Shown one piece after another: positions 1-7,020 of a stretch of 11,972 nucleotides of DNA. The notes beneath the pieces were generated by a model, which saw only the letters and a program-made list of their open reading frames with translations, did no database searches and was not told where the DNA came from. The translations under genes were made by a program, and so were the position numbers. Position 1 is the first letter of the stretch. Each line of letters opens with the position of its first letter. The DNA comes from an uncultured Oscillospiraceae bacterium (GTDB taxonomy: Bacteria > Bacillota > Clostridia > Oscillospirales > Oscillospiraceae), in the NCBI GenBank assembly GCA_934565795.1, contig CAKTIM010000040.1, positions 1 to 11,972 of the forward strand, in the 5' to 3' direction.

Positions 1-1
1 C

Positions 2-88
2 AATTCCCAAAAGGGCGTCTCCTGGCAATTCAACACCACCGACGCCAGAACCAGGCTGAAACATCTTTATCCAGAGACAAAGTTTTAA
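2..88 (+). pseudogene. C-terminal end of an IS630-type transposase (cut by window edge)
   Basis: An open frame enters from the left edge and ends at TAA 86-88, giving 28 residues that finish WQFNTTDARTRLKHLYPETKF-like. The WQF-TT-DAR-KL-LYP pattern is, from memory, the usual C-terminus of the IS630/Tc1-mariner transposases that carry a DDE catalytic core. The catalytic part lies outside the window, so it cannot be told whether the element is intact or a remnant. The base composition is less GC-rich than the genes to the right, and palindromic repeats follow directly. The alternative is the tail of an unrelated protein. The family call rests only on this short tail. Confidence 0.6.
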
Positions 89-101
89 TGGGGATAGACT
101 A

Positions 102-201
102 GTAGGGGCGGATATTAGCCGCCCGCCGAGTACCGGGATTGAGCGTTTCGTCTATACAGCTCACGTTTGTTACCTTTCGGGCGGCTGGTATCCGCCCCTA
201 C
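102..201. repeat. MITE-like palindromic repeat with 24-bp arms
   Basis: The left arm at 102-125 (GTAGGGGCGGATATTAGCCG and on) is the reverse complement of 178-201 except for two bases. The two differences become G-U pairs in one of the RNA readings. The arms enclose about 52 bp with no coding content. A long interrupted palindrome next to a transposase end suggests a MITE- or REP-like unit. Similar GGGGCGG...CCGCCCC units are common between genes in Oscillospiraceae as far as I recall. No target-site duplication is identifiable. Confidence 0.65.
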
Positions 202-206
202 GGAGG

Positions 207-379
207 GGTGCGTACCATTCAACGCACCTTTAATAAAGAACGTACTGCGGTAGGCCCTCTTCAGTCAGGCCTACGGCCTGCCAGCTTCCCCCAAGGGAAG
301 CTTTGGTGGTAGCGGAAGCTGCTCCCATTCAATGTAGCGCTCTGTCTCGTTGCGTTGCGGGGCGACAGGTTGCCGCCCC
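207..379. repeat. Cluster of short hairpin repeats
   Basis: Four further hairpins follow in 170 bp. They are: 207-213/222-228 (GGTGCGT with an 8-base loop); 266-271/275-280 (CAGGCC/GGCCTG), which competes with 250-256/268-274 (GTAGGCC/GGCCTAC); 283-290/295-302 (AGCTTCCC, loop CCAA); and 359-364/374-379 (GGGGCG/CGCCCC). A CATTCAA motif recurs near 217, 326 and 409. No gene with a ribosome binding site is visible. With the 102-201 unit this accounts for almost the entire 89-448 gap. No T-run terminator for the minus-strand operon is evident, although these hairpins could stop transcription. Confidence 0.55.
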
Positions 380-448
380 CTACGGGATGGGTGGGGAAGC
401 TGGTGGCATTCAACGTTCTGCCCTTATGCGGGAAGCTTGCAGCTGGGG

Positions 449-1696
449 TTACTTGATCCTATGTCTGCAATAGGAGTGTGCGGTCATGGTGAGGAGGAGG
501 GGGATTTCGATGAGGCAGGCGGCGGTCATGGCGTGGGGGAGCCAGATTGAGAGGCTGCCCAGATTCAGGAAGGAAAAGTCGAGGAGCCTGTATAGCAAGC
601 TGCCCTGTAGGGCCACGCCTCCGGCGGGGAGGAGGGGGAGGATCCAGTTTGAAATCCAGTCCGGGATGGACATAAAGACGATCACCGGCAAAATGCACAG
701 CAGCAGCGACAGGGCCAGGGCGGATACCACACTGCGGCATCGGGAGGAGAGCAGCAGCGTCATGCTCACCGTGGTCAGCAGGGTCAGCAGATACCCAGCG
801 GCGCAGGTGATTTGCAGCTGCCCCAGGTTCATGGCCGGAAGGCTGACAATGGAAAACAGCAGCTGCACCGAGGTTTTGGTGCACTCCCAGCCGTACAGAC
901 TGTCGGAGATCACCAGGTACATCCCGGCGCTGAGGCAGAAGGCGGCGGTGCAGATCAGCAGCGCGGCGGCGATCTTGACCCAGGCCAGCTGAGCGGTTCC
1001 CCTGCGGGTGCAGCGCAGAATGTCATCCGCCCCGGTCTGGTAGTCCGATGCGAAAATCGGGGCGGCAATCACCGCGCACAGCAGCACCACCAGAAAGGCC
1101 GTCAGCAGCTGGTAGTCCATGGCGTCGGCATTGTAGCCGGGGTGGAACTCATAGGGCAGCTGTACCCGGCTGAACATCCGCTCTGCCGCGGCCCGGGCGG
1201 CGGGGTGCTCCGGCTGCTCCAGCTTCATCAGATCGGAAAGATGCCGGGTGACGGCGTCGTAATAGCGGTCAAGCGCCTCCGGGCGCACGTCCAGCAGCGC
1301 GGGGGCAACGCCGGTGTCGGGATTGGCAAGGGCCTCCCGGATGCACTTGAAGAGGGGCGCGTAGGGGTAGAGCCGCTGGATGTACACGCCGTCCGGCAGC
1401 TCCTGGGTGGACTGCACCCCATATTCCGTCAGGCATTCCCGATAGGCCGTCAGCGCCTGCCGGACAAGCTCCGTCGTGACGGTGCCGGCAAGGCCTGCGC
1501 GGGCCTGCTTGTCATAGCGGATGGCGTCCAGCCCCAGCAGGGTTTCCCTTTCCCCGCGCTCGTTCCAGCGGATCACATAGGAAAAGGTGATGGGAATATA
1601 GGCCATGAACGCGCTGATTACCACAATGGCCAGCAGCAGAATGACCGTGATGCGGGATTTCAGCACCCGCTTCAGCTCCAATTTCAGCAAACGCAT
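449..1696 (-). CDS. ABC-2 type transporter permease subunit
   Basis: A 415-residue membrane protein, last gene of the four-gene minus-strand operon. The start is ATG at 1696, one base after the ATPase stop and preceded by GGAAAGGAG. An upstream extension of the frame would lie inside the ATPase gene and is rejected. One TM helix lies near residues 15-33. It is followed by a soluble, probably extracytoplasmic loop of about 160 residues, then about six more helices (near 196-216, 240-264, 298-316, 323-343, 349-365 and 388-405). The segment FASDYQTGADDILRCTRRG (216-234), just after TM2, matches the cytoplasmic coupling region of ABC-2 permeases, which mediate export with a CcmA-type ATPase. The substrate is unknown; peptides, bacteriocins or lipids are possible from the family. 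Confidence 0.85.
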   Translation of the reverse strand: MRLLKLELKRVLKSRITVILLLAIVVISAFMAYIPITFSYVIRWNERGERETLLGLDAIRYDKQARAGLAGTVTTELVRQALTAYRECLTEYGVQSTQELPDGVYIQRLYPYAPLFKCIREALANPDTGVAPALLDVRPEALDRYYDAVTRHLSDLMKLEQPEHPAARAAAERMFSRVQLPYEFHPGYNADAMDYQLLTAFLVVLLCAVIAAPIFASDYQTGADDILRCTRRGTAQLAWVKIAAALLICTAAFCLSAGMYLVISDSLYGWECTKTSVQLLFSIVSLPAMNLGQLQITCAAGYLLTLLTTVSMTLLLSSRCRSVVSALALSLLLCILPVIVFMSIPDWISNWILPLLPAGGVALQGSLLYRLLDFSFLNLGSLSIWLPHAMTAACLIEIPLLLTMTAHSYCRHRIK

Positions 1697-1697
1697 A

Positions 1698-2579
1698 TTA
1701 GCTCCTTTCCCGGGCGTCCTGAGGGAACAGCCACAGATACAGATCCTCCAGCCGGGGCGCGGCGGGCAGAGAGTCCTCAATAGTCGGGGCGCTGCCCAGA
1801 TAGCGCAGGGAGACACTGCCGTCCGCCTCGTTGCGCAGGCTGACGATGGGCAGCTGTGCCTCATATTCCGGCAGCCGCTGGGGCGCGATTCTGGCCGTCC
1901 AGACCTTGCCCTGCACCTGCTGCACCAGCTCCTCGGTGGTGCCGCAGGAGAGCAGCTTCCCGCCCCGCAGGATGGCGTTGCGGGTGGCGATATACTCCAC
2001 ATCGGATACGATGTGGGTGGAGATCAGCACGATGCGGTCGTGGGCAAATTCAGACAGTAGATTGCGGAACCGCACCCGCTCTCCGGGATCCAGGCCGCTG
2101 GTGGGCTCATCCAGAATCAGCACCTCCGGGTCGTTGAGCAGGGCCTGGGCGATGCCCACCCGGCGCTTCATGCCGCCGGAGAGCTTGACGATTTTCTTTC
2201 GCCGGACGTCCTCAAGGGTGAGCCGCTCCAGAAGCGCGCCGATCTTTCGTTTGCCGTCTACGGCACTCAGCCCTTTCAGGGTGGCCACGTATTCCAGATA
2301 GTCCTGCACCGTGAATTCCGGGTAAAAGCCGAATTCCTGGGGCAGATACCCGAAGATATCCCGATATCGCTGCCCCAGGGCGGCAATGGAAATGCCATCG
2401 TAGCGGATATCCCCGCTGCTGGGCTGCATGATCCCGGCAAGCATCCGCATGAGGGTGGTTTTACCCGCGCCGTTGGCGCCCAGCAGTCCCCACACGCCGG
2501 GGGTGAGCCGCAGGGAAACATCCGCCACGGCGGTCATGTCCTTGAATTTCTTGGACAGATGCTCCATTTGTAATTCCAT
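1698..2579 (-). CDS. ABC transporter ATP-binding protein (CcmA/DrrA-type exporter)
   Basis: A 293-residue cytoplasmic ATPase that would power the adjacent permease. Visible motifs are Walker A GANGAGKTT (34-42), Q-loop Q81 in LPQEFG, signature LSGGM (133-137), Walker B VLILDE (153-158) followed by PTSGLDP, and H-loop H189 in STHIVSD. All catalytic residues are present. The C-terminal ~80 residues after the ATPase core are a less conserved extension, usual in exporter ATPases. The start is ATG at 2579 with AAGGA six bases upstream, 15 bp after the stop of the preceding membrane protein. The stop (TAA 1700-1698) is one base from the permease ATG, implying translational coupling. Family is certain; substrate is not determinable. 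Confidence 0.93.
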   Translation of the reverse strand: MELQMEHLSKKFKDMTAVADVSLRLTPGVWGLLGANGAGKTTLMRMLAGIMQPSSGDIRYDGISIAALGQRYRDIFGYLPQEFGFYPEFTVQDYLEYVATLKGLSAVDGKRKIGALLERLTLEDVRRKKIVKLSGGMKRRVGIAQALLNDPEVLILDEPTSGLDPGERVRFRNLLSEFAHDRIVLISTHIVSDVEYIATRNAILRGGKLLSCGTTEELVQQVQGKVWTARIAPQRLPEYEAQLPIVSLRNEADGSVSLRYLGSAPTIEDSLPAAPRLEDLYLWLFPQDARERS

Positions 2580-2594
2580 AGTAATTCCTTTCGT

Positions 2595-3362
2595 TTAAGC
2601 AATTTGCCGCTCGGCATAGAGGGGGCTGTACAGCAGGCAGCGCAGCTGCCAGACGCACAGGAGCAGCAGCACGGCGCATACCGAAGCCGTCAGAGGGCCG
2701 GGGCTGAGCAGCCAGCGCAGGCGGCGGCTCCCCAGTGCCAGCAGCAGAAGGCCGCACTGCCCCAGGCTTCCCCACAGGAATTGCCGGGGGGAGGCGTGGC
2801 CCAGCAGATACAGCCCGCCGCATCCCGTCAGCAAAAAGGGCAGCGCCACCGCCACTGCCGCGCTGCCGATGTGTAGCGCGGTATTCACTGCGGCCAGCAG
2901 CACAAAGCAGGCAAGCAGCGCGGCGTCCCCAATGCCGATGATCAAAAGCCTGGCCGCCAGCAGCCGGGAGGCGGAGAAGTAGGCGGCAGACTCCGTCTCC
3001 TGCATGCGGAAGCGGATGCTGCGGTAGAGCAGGGGAGGCGCGGTCATGGAGGTGAGGACGGAAAGTCCTACCAGCCATTGCGCCGCTGCCTGGGGTCTGC
3101 GCAGCTCTGCGGCGAAGAACGCTTTCGGGAAGAGCAGCCACACGGTCAGCAGGAAAAGCCCCTGGGCCGCCCAGAGCTTCCACCCCAGAAAGCGAACCTG
3201 CATCCGAGCAAGCTCCCAGAAGCCGATGCGTCTGCGCCCGGCCCGTCGGGCGGCCTCCATTCCGGCAAGCTGCCCGGTAGCGGCCAGCGCCTGCGGTGCG
3301 GGGGAGATGTCCGGCGCTGTAAGCGATCGGCGCAGCTGGGTTTTAAGTTCTCGGTTTGTCAT
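2595..3362 (-). CDS. Six-TM membrane protein of the sigma/ABC operon, function unknown
   Basis: A 255-residue protein. The start is ATG 3362, which overlaps the sigma stop as ATGA and has AGGAGG eight bases upstream. This excludes the longer upstream frame, which runs inside the sigma gene. The first ~58 residues are soluble and rich in Arg, followed by about six hydrophobic segments (near 61-78, 93-113, 135-160, 168-188, 195-212 and 224-241). No zinc-binding HxxxCxxC motif of classical anti-sigma factors is visible. The position directly after an ECF sigma gene, with coupled translation, suggests either a membrane-bound regulator of that sigma or a third transporter part. I do not recognise a named family; either role is inference. 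Confidence 0.8.
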   Translation of the reverse strand: MTNRELKTQLRRSLTAPDISPAPQALAATGQLAGMEAARRAGRRRIGFWELARMQVRFLGWKLWAAQGLFLLTVWLLFPKAFFAAELRRPQAAAQWLVGLSVLTSMTAPPLLYRSIRFRMQETESAAYFSASRLLAARLLIIGIGDAALLACFVLLAAVNTALHIGSAAVAVALPFLLTGCGGLYLLGHASPRQFLWGSLGQCGLLLLALGSRRLRWLLSPGPLTASVCAVLLLLCVWQLRCLLYSPLYAERQIA

Positions 3363-3889
3363 GGTGATACCTCCTGTTCCAGCTGATTTTTCAGCTGCTT
3401 CAGCGCCGCGCGCAGGCGGGACTGGACGGTACGCAGGGGCAGCCCCGTTGCGGCGGCGATCTCCCGCAGGGATAGCTGCTGCCCGAAGCGCAGCAGCACC
3501 AGCTCCTGCTGCTCCGGCTTCAGGGCGCGGATGCGCTGCCGGAAGCTCCAGTCCGCCTCTGCCCGCTCCAGCGGAGAGCATTCCTCCGGCAGCTCGTCCA
3601 GCGCTTCGATGCTCGCAGCCGTGGCGGCGGAGCGCCGCTGCATGTCGATGCAGGTGTTGGCGGCAATGCGGTAGAGAAAGGCCCGGCAGCTGCCCCGGTG
3701 GACATAGCGGTCATAATAGCGGATGGCCTTGAGGAACGTCTCCTGTACTGCGTCCTCGGCCTCCTCCCGGCGGGGCACGTGCCACAGGCAGTAGCGCAGC
3801 AGCTCCGGGTACAGCAGTTGCACCAGCTGCTCCGCCGCCTCCCGGTCACCCTGGCTGATCTTGCGCATCAGCTGCTCCTCCTGCGTCAA
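3359..3889 (-). CDS. ECF-type RNA polymerase sigma factor
   Basis: A 176-residue group 4 sigma-70 factor. Region 2 spans about 17-85, with the typical EAEDAVQETFLKAI (43-56) and FLYRIAANTCIDMQRR (71-86). A short linker follows, then region 4 (115-170) with the helix-turn-helix LSLREIAAATGLPLRTVQSR. It directs RNA polymerase to a small regulon, probably including its own operon. The start is uncertain: TTG 3889 has AGGAGG eight bases upstream, but ATG at residue 8 (3868) also has an AGGAGG seven bases upstream. The stop overlaps the next start (ATGA). It is first in a co-directional operon with a membrane protein and an ABC exporter, a layout expected of cell-envelope stress responses. Confidence 0.9.
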   Translation of the reverse strand: MTQEEQLMRKISQGDREAAEQLVQLLYPELLRYCLWHVPRREEAEDAVQETFLKAIRYYDRYVHRGSCRAFLYRIAANTCIDMQRRSAATAASIEALDELPEECSPLERAEADWSFRQRIRALKPEQQELVLLRFGQQLSLREIAAATGLPLRTVQSRLRAALKQLKNQLEQEVSP

Positions 3890-3906
3890 GCCGCACCCCT
3901 CCTCAC

Positions 3907-3945
3907 GAAAAGCTTTTCAACGTATATAACGGTTCAGAATCGGAA
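3907..3945 (-). promoter_or_regulatory. Probable promoter/operator region of the sigma-ABC operon
   Basis: Between the rnpB terminator and the sigma start only about 60 bp is free. Reading minus, it contains TGAACCGTTATATACGTTG (about 3918-3936) and then a perfect 12-bp palindrome GAAAAGCTTTTC (3907-3918) before the ribosome binding site. A TTATAT -10-like element is present but has no good TTGACA partner 17 bp away, so a housekeeping promoter is weak. The GAACC/CGTT elements resemble ECF promoter parts, although their spacing is shorter than the usual 16-17 bp. Autoregulation is inference. Confidence 0.35.
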
Positions 3946-3960
3946 AATGATTAAAAAATA

Positions 3961-3994
3961 AAAAAAGTACACCGCAAACGCGGCGTACTTTTTT
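3961..3994 (-). terminator. Intrinsic terminator of rnpB
   Basis: Arms 3961-3975 and 3980-3994 pair over 15 positions with one G-U wobble, around a 4-base loop. The stem core reads GTACGCCGC on the minus strand. It is flanked by A/T runs on both sides, so it gives a U-tract in the rnpB direction (T-rich 3951-3966). It separates rnpB from the sigma operon that lies downstream on the same strand. Confidence 0.9.
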
Positions 3995-3997
3995 GTT

Positions 3998-4341
3998 CAG
4001 TGCAGGCCTATAAGCCGGGTTCTGTTTTGACAGCCATCTATCTAGCCCTGCGGTTGCCCGCAGGGTCAAGCCGCCTCCTTGGGACGGTCGGGCCGACCCA
4101 TTGTCCCTCCACGGCGTTGCTCCGGGATAGAGTTTACATCGTAAAACCCATGTTACCATGGGCCGGGTGCGCTCTTACCGCACCTTTTCACCCTTACCCC
4201 TCGCGGGGCGGTATCTCTCTGTTGCACTTGTCCTGAGGTTGCCCTCGGCGGGCGTTACCCGTTATCCCTGCCCTGTGGAGCCCGGACTTTCCTCATCTGA
4301 GTCCTTTCGGTTCCCATCCGCGGCTGCCCAGCCTGCGCTGC
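3998..4341 (-). ncRNA. rnpB: RNase P RNA, class A
   Basis: The catalytic RNA that trims 5' leaders of tRNA precursors, about 344 nt. Reading minus, the universally conserved blocks are in order: GAGGAAAGTCCGGGCTCCAC (P4/CR-I side, near 4278-4297), CAGTGCAACAGAGAG-like, GGGTGAAAAGGTGCGGTAAG then AGCGCACC, GTAAACTC..CCCGGAGCAA, and the 3' block ACAGAACCCGGCTTATAGGC (about 4007-4026). The order and helix content match class A (E. coli-like) rather than Bacillus class B. The ends GCAGGC and GCCTGC can pair as P1. The 5' end at 4341 is inferred from the promoter, the 3' end from the terminator; both may be off by a few bases. Confidence 0.97.
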
Positions 4342-4347
4342 GGGATT

Positions 4348-4376
4348 ATTCTAACCCAAAGCGGGCGAATTGTCAA
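4348..4376 (-). promoter_or_regulatory. σA promoter of rnpB
   Basis: On the minus strand, -35 TTGACA (4376-4371), a 17-bp spacer and -10 TAGAAT (4353-4348) predict a transcription start at G 4341. This is a near-consensus promoter, fitting an abundant structural RNA. Confidence 0.88.
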
Positions 4377-4382
4377 ATCCCC

Positions 4383-4411
4383 TTGCAAAATCTTTTGGAA
4401 AAGGGTATACT
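4383..4411 (+). promoter_or_regulatory. σA promoter of the murD-ispD-ispF-fic operon
   Basis: -35 TTGCAA (4383-4388), 17-bp spacer, -10 TATACT (4406-4411), predicted start at A 4418. The murD leader would then be 36 nt. The -35 boxes of this promoter and the rnpB promoter are only 6 bp apart, so two polymerases cannot easily bind at once. The start also argues against ATG 4418 or the further upstream ATG 4370 as the murD start. Confidence 0.82.
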
Positions 4412-4453
4412 TGCACCATGGAACTATGGAACTATTCGAGAGGCGATGATTAC

Positions 4454-5812
4454 ATGGATGCTTTTGAAGCATATTTTGAGGCCCTGCGGGGAAAGAAAAT
4501 TGCCGTCCTGGGCCTGGGCGTCAGCAACCGGCCCCTGGTGCGGCTGCTGCTGGAATTTGGCTGCGACGTCACCGGCTGCGACAAAACGCCCAGGGAGAAG
4601 CTGGACGCGGAGGTGCTGGCGCTGGAGCGTGCCGGCTGCAAGCTCAGCCTTGGGGAGCATTACTTAGACGATGTGTCGGCGAACGTGGTGTTCCGCACTC
4701 CCGGCATGCATCCGGGCAATCCGGCCATCTGCCGCCTGCGGGAGCAGGGGGCGCAGATCACCTCGGAGATGGACGTATTCTTCCGGGTCGCGCCCTGCCA
4801 TCTCATCGGCGTCACCGGGTCGGACGGAAAAACCACCACCACCACCCTGATCTCCGAAATGCTCAAGGCGGCGGGAAAGCGGGTCTGGCTGGGGGGCAAC
4901 ATCGGTACGCCCCTGCTGCCCCTGTGCCGTCAGATGGGGCCGGAGGACTATGCCGTGGTGGAGCTGAGCTCCTTTCAACTGATGGACATGACCCACAGCC
5001 CCCAGCGGGCGGTGGTCACGAACCTGGCCCCCAATCACCTGGACGTGCACAAGGATATGGAGGAATATGTAGAAGCGAAGAAGAATATCTTCCGCTTCCA
5101 GGGAGCATCAGACCTGCTGGTGCTCAATGCGGACAACGCCATCACCGCCGCCTTCCGGGGCGCGGGACAGACCCATTTCTTCTCCCGCCAGGCTCCCACC
5201 AACTGCGTGTGGCAGGACGGCGACTGGGTCTACCGCCGGGGAGAGCGGGTGCTGAACGTCCATGAGATCTTGCTGCCCGGCGTCCATAACATTGAAAACT
5301 ACATGGCCGCCATGGCTGCCGTGGACGGCCTGGCAGACGACGAGGCTATCCGCCGGGTGGCGAAAAACTTCGGCGGCGTGGAGCACCGCATTGAGCTGGT
5401 GCGGGTGAAGGACGGTGTGAAATTCTACAATGACTCCATCGCCTCATCCCCCAGCCGCACCATCGCGGGGCTGCGCAGCTTCCACCAGAAGGTGATTTTG
5501 ATTGCGGGCGGCTACGACAAGCACATTCCCTATGACGTGCTGGGACCGGAAATCTGCGCCCATGTATGCAAGGTGTTCCTGTGCGGGGCCACTGCCGGGA
5601 AGATTCGCGCCAGCGTGGAAAATTGCCCGGACTACGCCCCCGGCGCGCCGGAGCTGATCGACTGCGGCGACTTTGATTCCGCCGTCCGGGCGGCTGCTGC
5701 TGCTGGGAGTGGGGACATTGTGCTGATGAGCCCTGCCAGCGCGTCCTTTGACCAGTTTAAGAACTTTATGGAGCGGGGAAATCGCTTTAAGCAGATCGTG
5801 AAGGAGCTGTAA
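4454..5812 (+). CDS. murD: UDP-N-acetylmuramoyl-L-alanine--D-glutamate ligase
   Basis: A cytoplasmic Mur ligase of 452 residues, the usual size, that adds D-Glu to UDP-MurNAc-L-Ala with ATP. Domain 1 is the N-terminal Rossmann-like fold (KKIAVLGLGVSNRPL, 14-28). Domain 2 is the ATPase, with P-loop GVTGSDGKTT (119-128), ELSSFQL (170-176), TNLAPNHLDVH (189-199) and the Lys pair at 209-210 where the carbamylated lysine is expected. HNIEN is at 278-282. The C-terminal domain has GGVEHRIELV, FYNDSIASSPSRT, LIAGGYDKH and SPASASFDQFKNFMERGNRF. The start ATG 4454 was chosen because the promoter start is near 4418 and GAGAGG lies about 10 bases upstream. It is first in the operon, followed by ispD after 3 bp. 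Confidence 0.96.
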   Translation: MDAFEAYFEALRGKKIAVLGLGVSNRPLVRLLLEFGCDVTGCDKTPREKLDAEVLALERAGCKLSLGEHYLDDVSANVVFRTPGMHPGNPAICRLREQGAQITSEMDVFFRVAPCHLIGVTGSDGKTTTTTLISEMLKAAGKRVWLGGNIGTPLLPLCRQMGPEDYAVVELSSFQLMDMTHSPQRAVVTNLAPNHLDVHKDMEEYVEAKKNIFRFQGASDLLVLNADNAITAAFRGAGQTHFFSRQAPTNCVWQDGDWVYRRGERVLNVHEILLPGVHNIENYMAAMAAVDGLADDEAIRRVAKNFGGVEHRIELVRVKDGVKFYNDSIASSPSRTIAGLRSFHQKVILIAGGYDKHIPYDVLGPEICAHVCKVFLCGATAGKIRASVENCPDYAPGAPELIDCGDFDSAVRAAAAAGSGDIVLMSPASASFDQFKNFMERGNRFKQIVKEL

Positions 5813-5815
5813 GCC

Positions 5816-6538
5816 ATGAACATTTCCAAGCTGACCCGGCTGGGGCGCAAGGCGCTGCCGCTGAAGCGCTGCGGCGCGGTGATCGTGGCGGCTGGCTCCG
5901 CCTCCCGGATGGGGGGCATTGACAAGGTGATGGCCACGCTGGGGGGCGAACCGATGATTGCCCGCACCGTTCGGGCCTTTCAGCAGTGCGGGGCGATTGC
6001 GGATATTGTGATCGTCACCCGGCCCGACCTGATCCGCCCCATTTCCGCCCTGTGCGCGCAGATGGACAAGGTGCGCATGGTGGTGGCCGGAGGAAAGAGC
6101 AGGCAGGAATCCGTGGCTCTGGGGCTGAACGCTCTGCCCAAGGGGGTGGAGCTGGCCGCCATCCACGATGGGGCAAGGCCTCTGATTACCGATGCGGTGA
6201 TCGACCGCACCGTCCGCGCCGCCAACAGCTATGGCGCTGCCGCCCCCGCCGTGCCGGTGAAGGACACCATTAAGGTGGTGCGCGGCGGCCTGGTGACGCA
6301 GACGCCGGACAGGGCGTCTTTACAGGCGGTGCAGACTCCCCAGGTGTTCGATTTTGACCTGCTCCGGGGGGCGCTGAAAAAGGCGGCGGAGGATGCTGCC
6401 GCCGTCACCGACGACTGCTCCGCGGTGGAGCGGCTGGGTATGGCCGTAAAGATCGTGGAGGGGGACGAGCGGAACCTGAAGGTCACCACGCCCATGGATT
6501 TGAAAATTGCGGAAATGCTGCTGGAGGAAATGAAATGA
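5816..6538 (+). CDS. ispD: 2-C-methyl-D-erythritol 4-phosphate cytidylyltransferase
   Basis: Third enzyme of the MEP isoprenoid pathway. It transfers CMP from CTP to MEP, giving CDP-ME, in the cytoplasm. Its 240 residues carry the nucleotide-binding [11 protein letters not shown] (25-37), [10 protein letters not shown] (91-100), HDGARP (117-122), VKDT (148-151), QTPQ (173-176), TDD (198-200) and [11 protein letters not shown] (216-226). About 18 basic residues precede the usual start of the fold; no later Met fits, so the start is kept at ATG 5816, with AAGGAG inside the end of murD. The stop TGA overlaps the ispF ATG as ATGA. ispD-ispF pairing is common and supports the call. Confidence 0.96.
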   Translation: MNISKLTRLGRKALPLKRCGAVIVAAGSASRMGGIDKVMATLGGEPMIARTVRAFQQCGAIADIVIVTRPDLIRPISALCAQMDKVRMVVAGGKSRQESVALGLNALPKGVELAAIHDGARPLITDAVIDRTVRAANSYGAAAPAVPVKDTIKVVRGGLVTQTPDRASLQAVQTPQVFDFDLLRGALKKAAEDAAAVTDDCSAVERLGMAVKIVEGDERNLKVTTPMDLKIAEMLLEEMK

Positions 6539-7020
6539 GGATCGGACATGGCTATGATGTGCATCGCCTGGTACCGGGCCGGGATTTGATCCTGGGCGGG
6601 GTGAAAATTCCCTACGAGCGGGGCCTGGACGGCCATTCGGACGCGGACGTACTGCTCCACGCGGTGATGGATGCCCTGCTGGGCGCTGCCGCTCTGCGGG
6701 ACATCGGCTACCATTTCCCGGATACCGACCCGGCCTACAAGGGCGCAAATTCCCTGGAGCTGCTGAAGATCGTGGGGCAAAAGCTCACCGCCGCCGGTTA
6801 CCGGGTGGGCAACATCGACGTGACCATGATCGCCCAGAGACCTAAGCTGAAGGACTACATCCCCACCATGGCGCAGAACATTGCCGCCGCTCTGGGCATC
6901 GGGGCCGGCCGGGTGAATGTGAAGGCCACCACCGAGGAGCATCTGGGCTTCACCGGCACCGGCGAGGGCATGTCCTGCCACGCGGTGTGCCTGCTGGAGG
7001 AAAATGACAATGGCGCTTGA
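6535..7020 (+). CDS. ispF: 2-C-methyl-D-erythritol 2,4-cyclodiphosphate synthase
   Basis: Fifth enzyme of the MEP pathway. It cyclises CDP-ME 2-phosphate to MEcPP with loss of CMP, as a homotrimer. The 161-residue length is typical. The sequence shows [11 protein letters not shown] with metal ligands D8 and H10, then [12 protein letters not shown] with H42, FPDTDP (61-66) and the signature [15 protein letters not shown] (131-145). The start overlaps the ispD stop by 4 bases, with GGAGGAAATGA just upstream. Its 3' end overlaps the Fic gene by 11 bp, or 17 bp if the earlier ATG is used. The pathway product feeds undecaprenyl phosphate, tying it to the murD upstream. Confidence 0.97.
   Translation: MRIGHGYDVHRLVPGRDLILGGVKIPYERGLDGHSDADVLLHAVMDALLGAAALRDIGYHFPDTDPAYKGANSLELLKIVGQKLTAAGYRVGNIDVTMIAQRPKLKDYIPTMAQNIAAALGIGAGRVNVKATTEEHLGFTGTGEGMSCHAVCLLEENDNGA

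Noticed and set aside
812..1783. Plus-strand open frame (323 codons)
   Set aside because: It is a shadow of the permease and ATPase genes. It is rich in G, Q and H with no domain or start signal.
4000..4667. Open frames across rnpB
   Set aside because: The region holds all conserved RNase P RNA blocks in order on the minus strand, so protein frames there are accidental.
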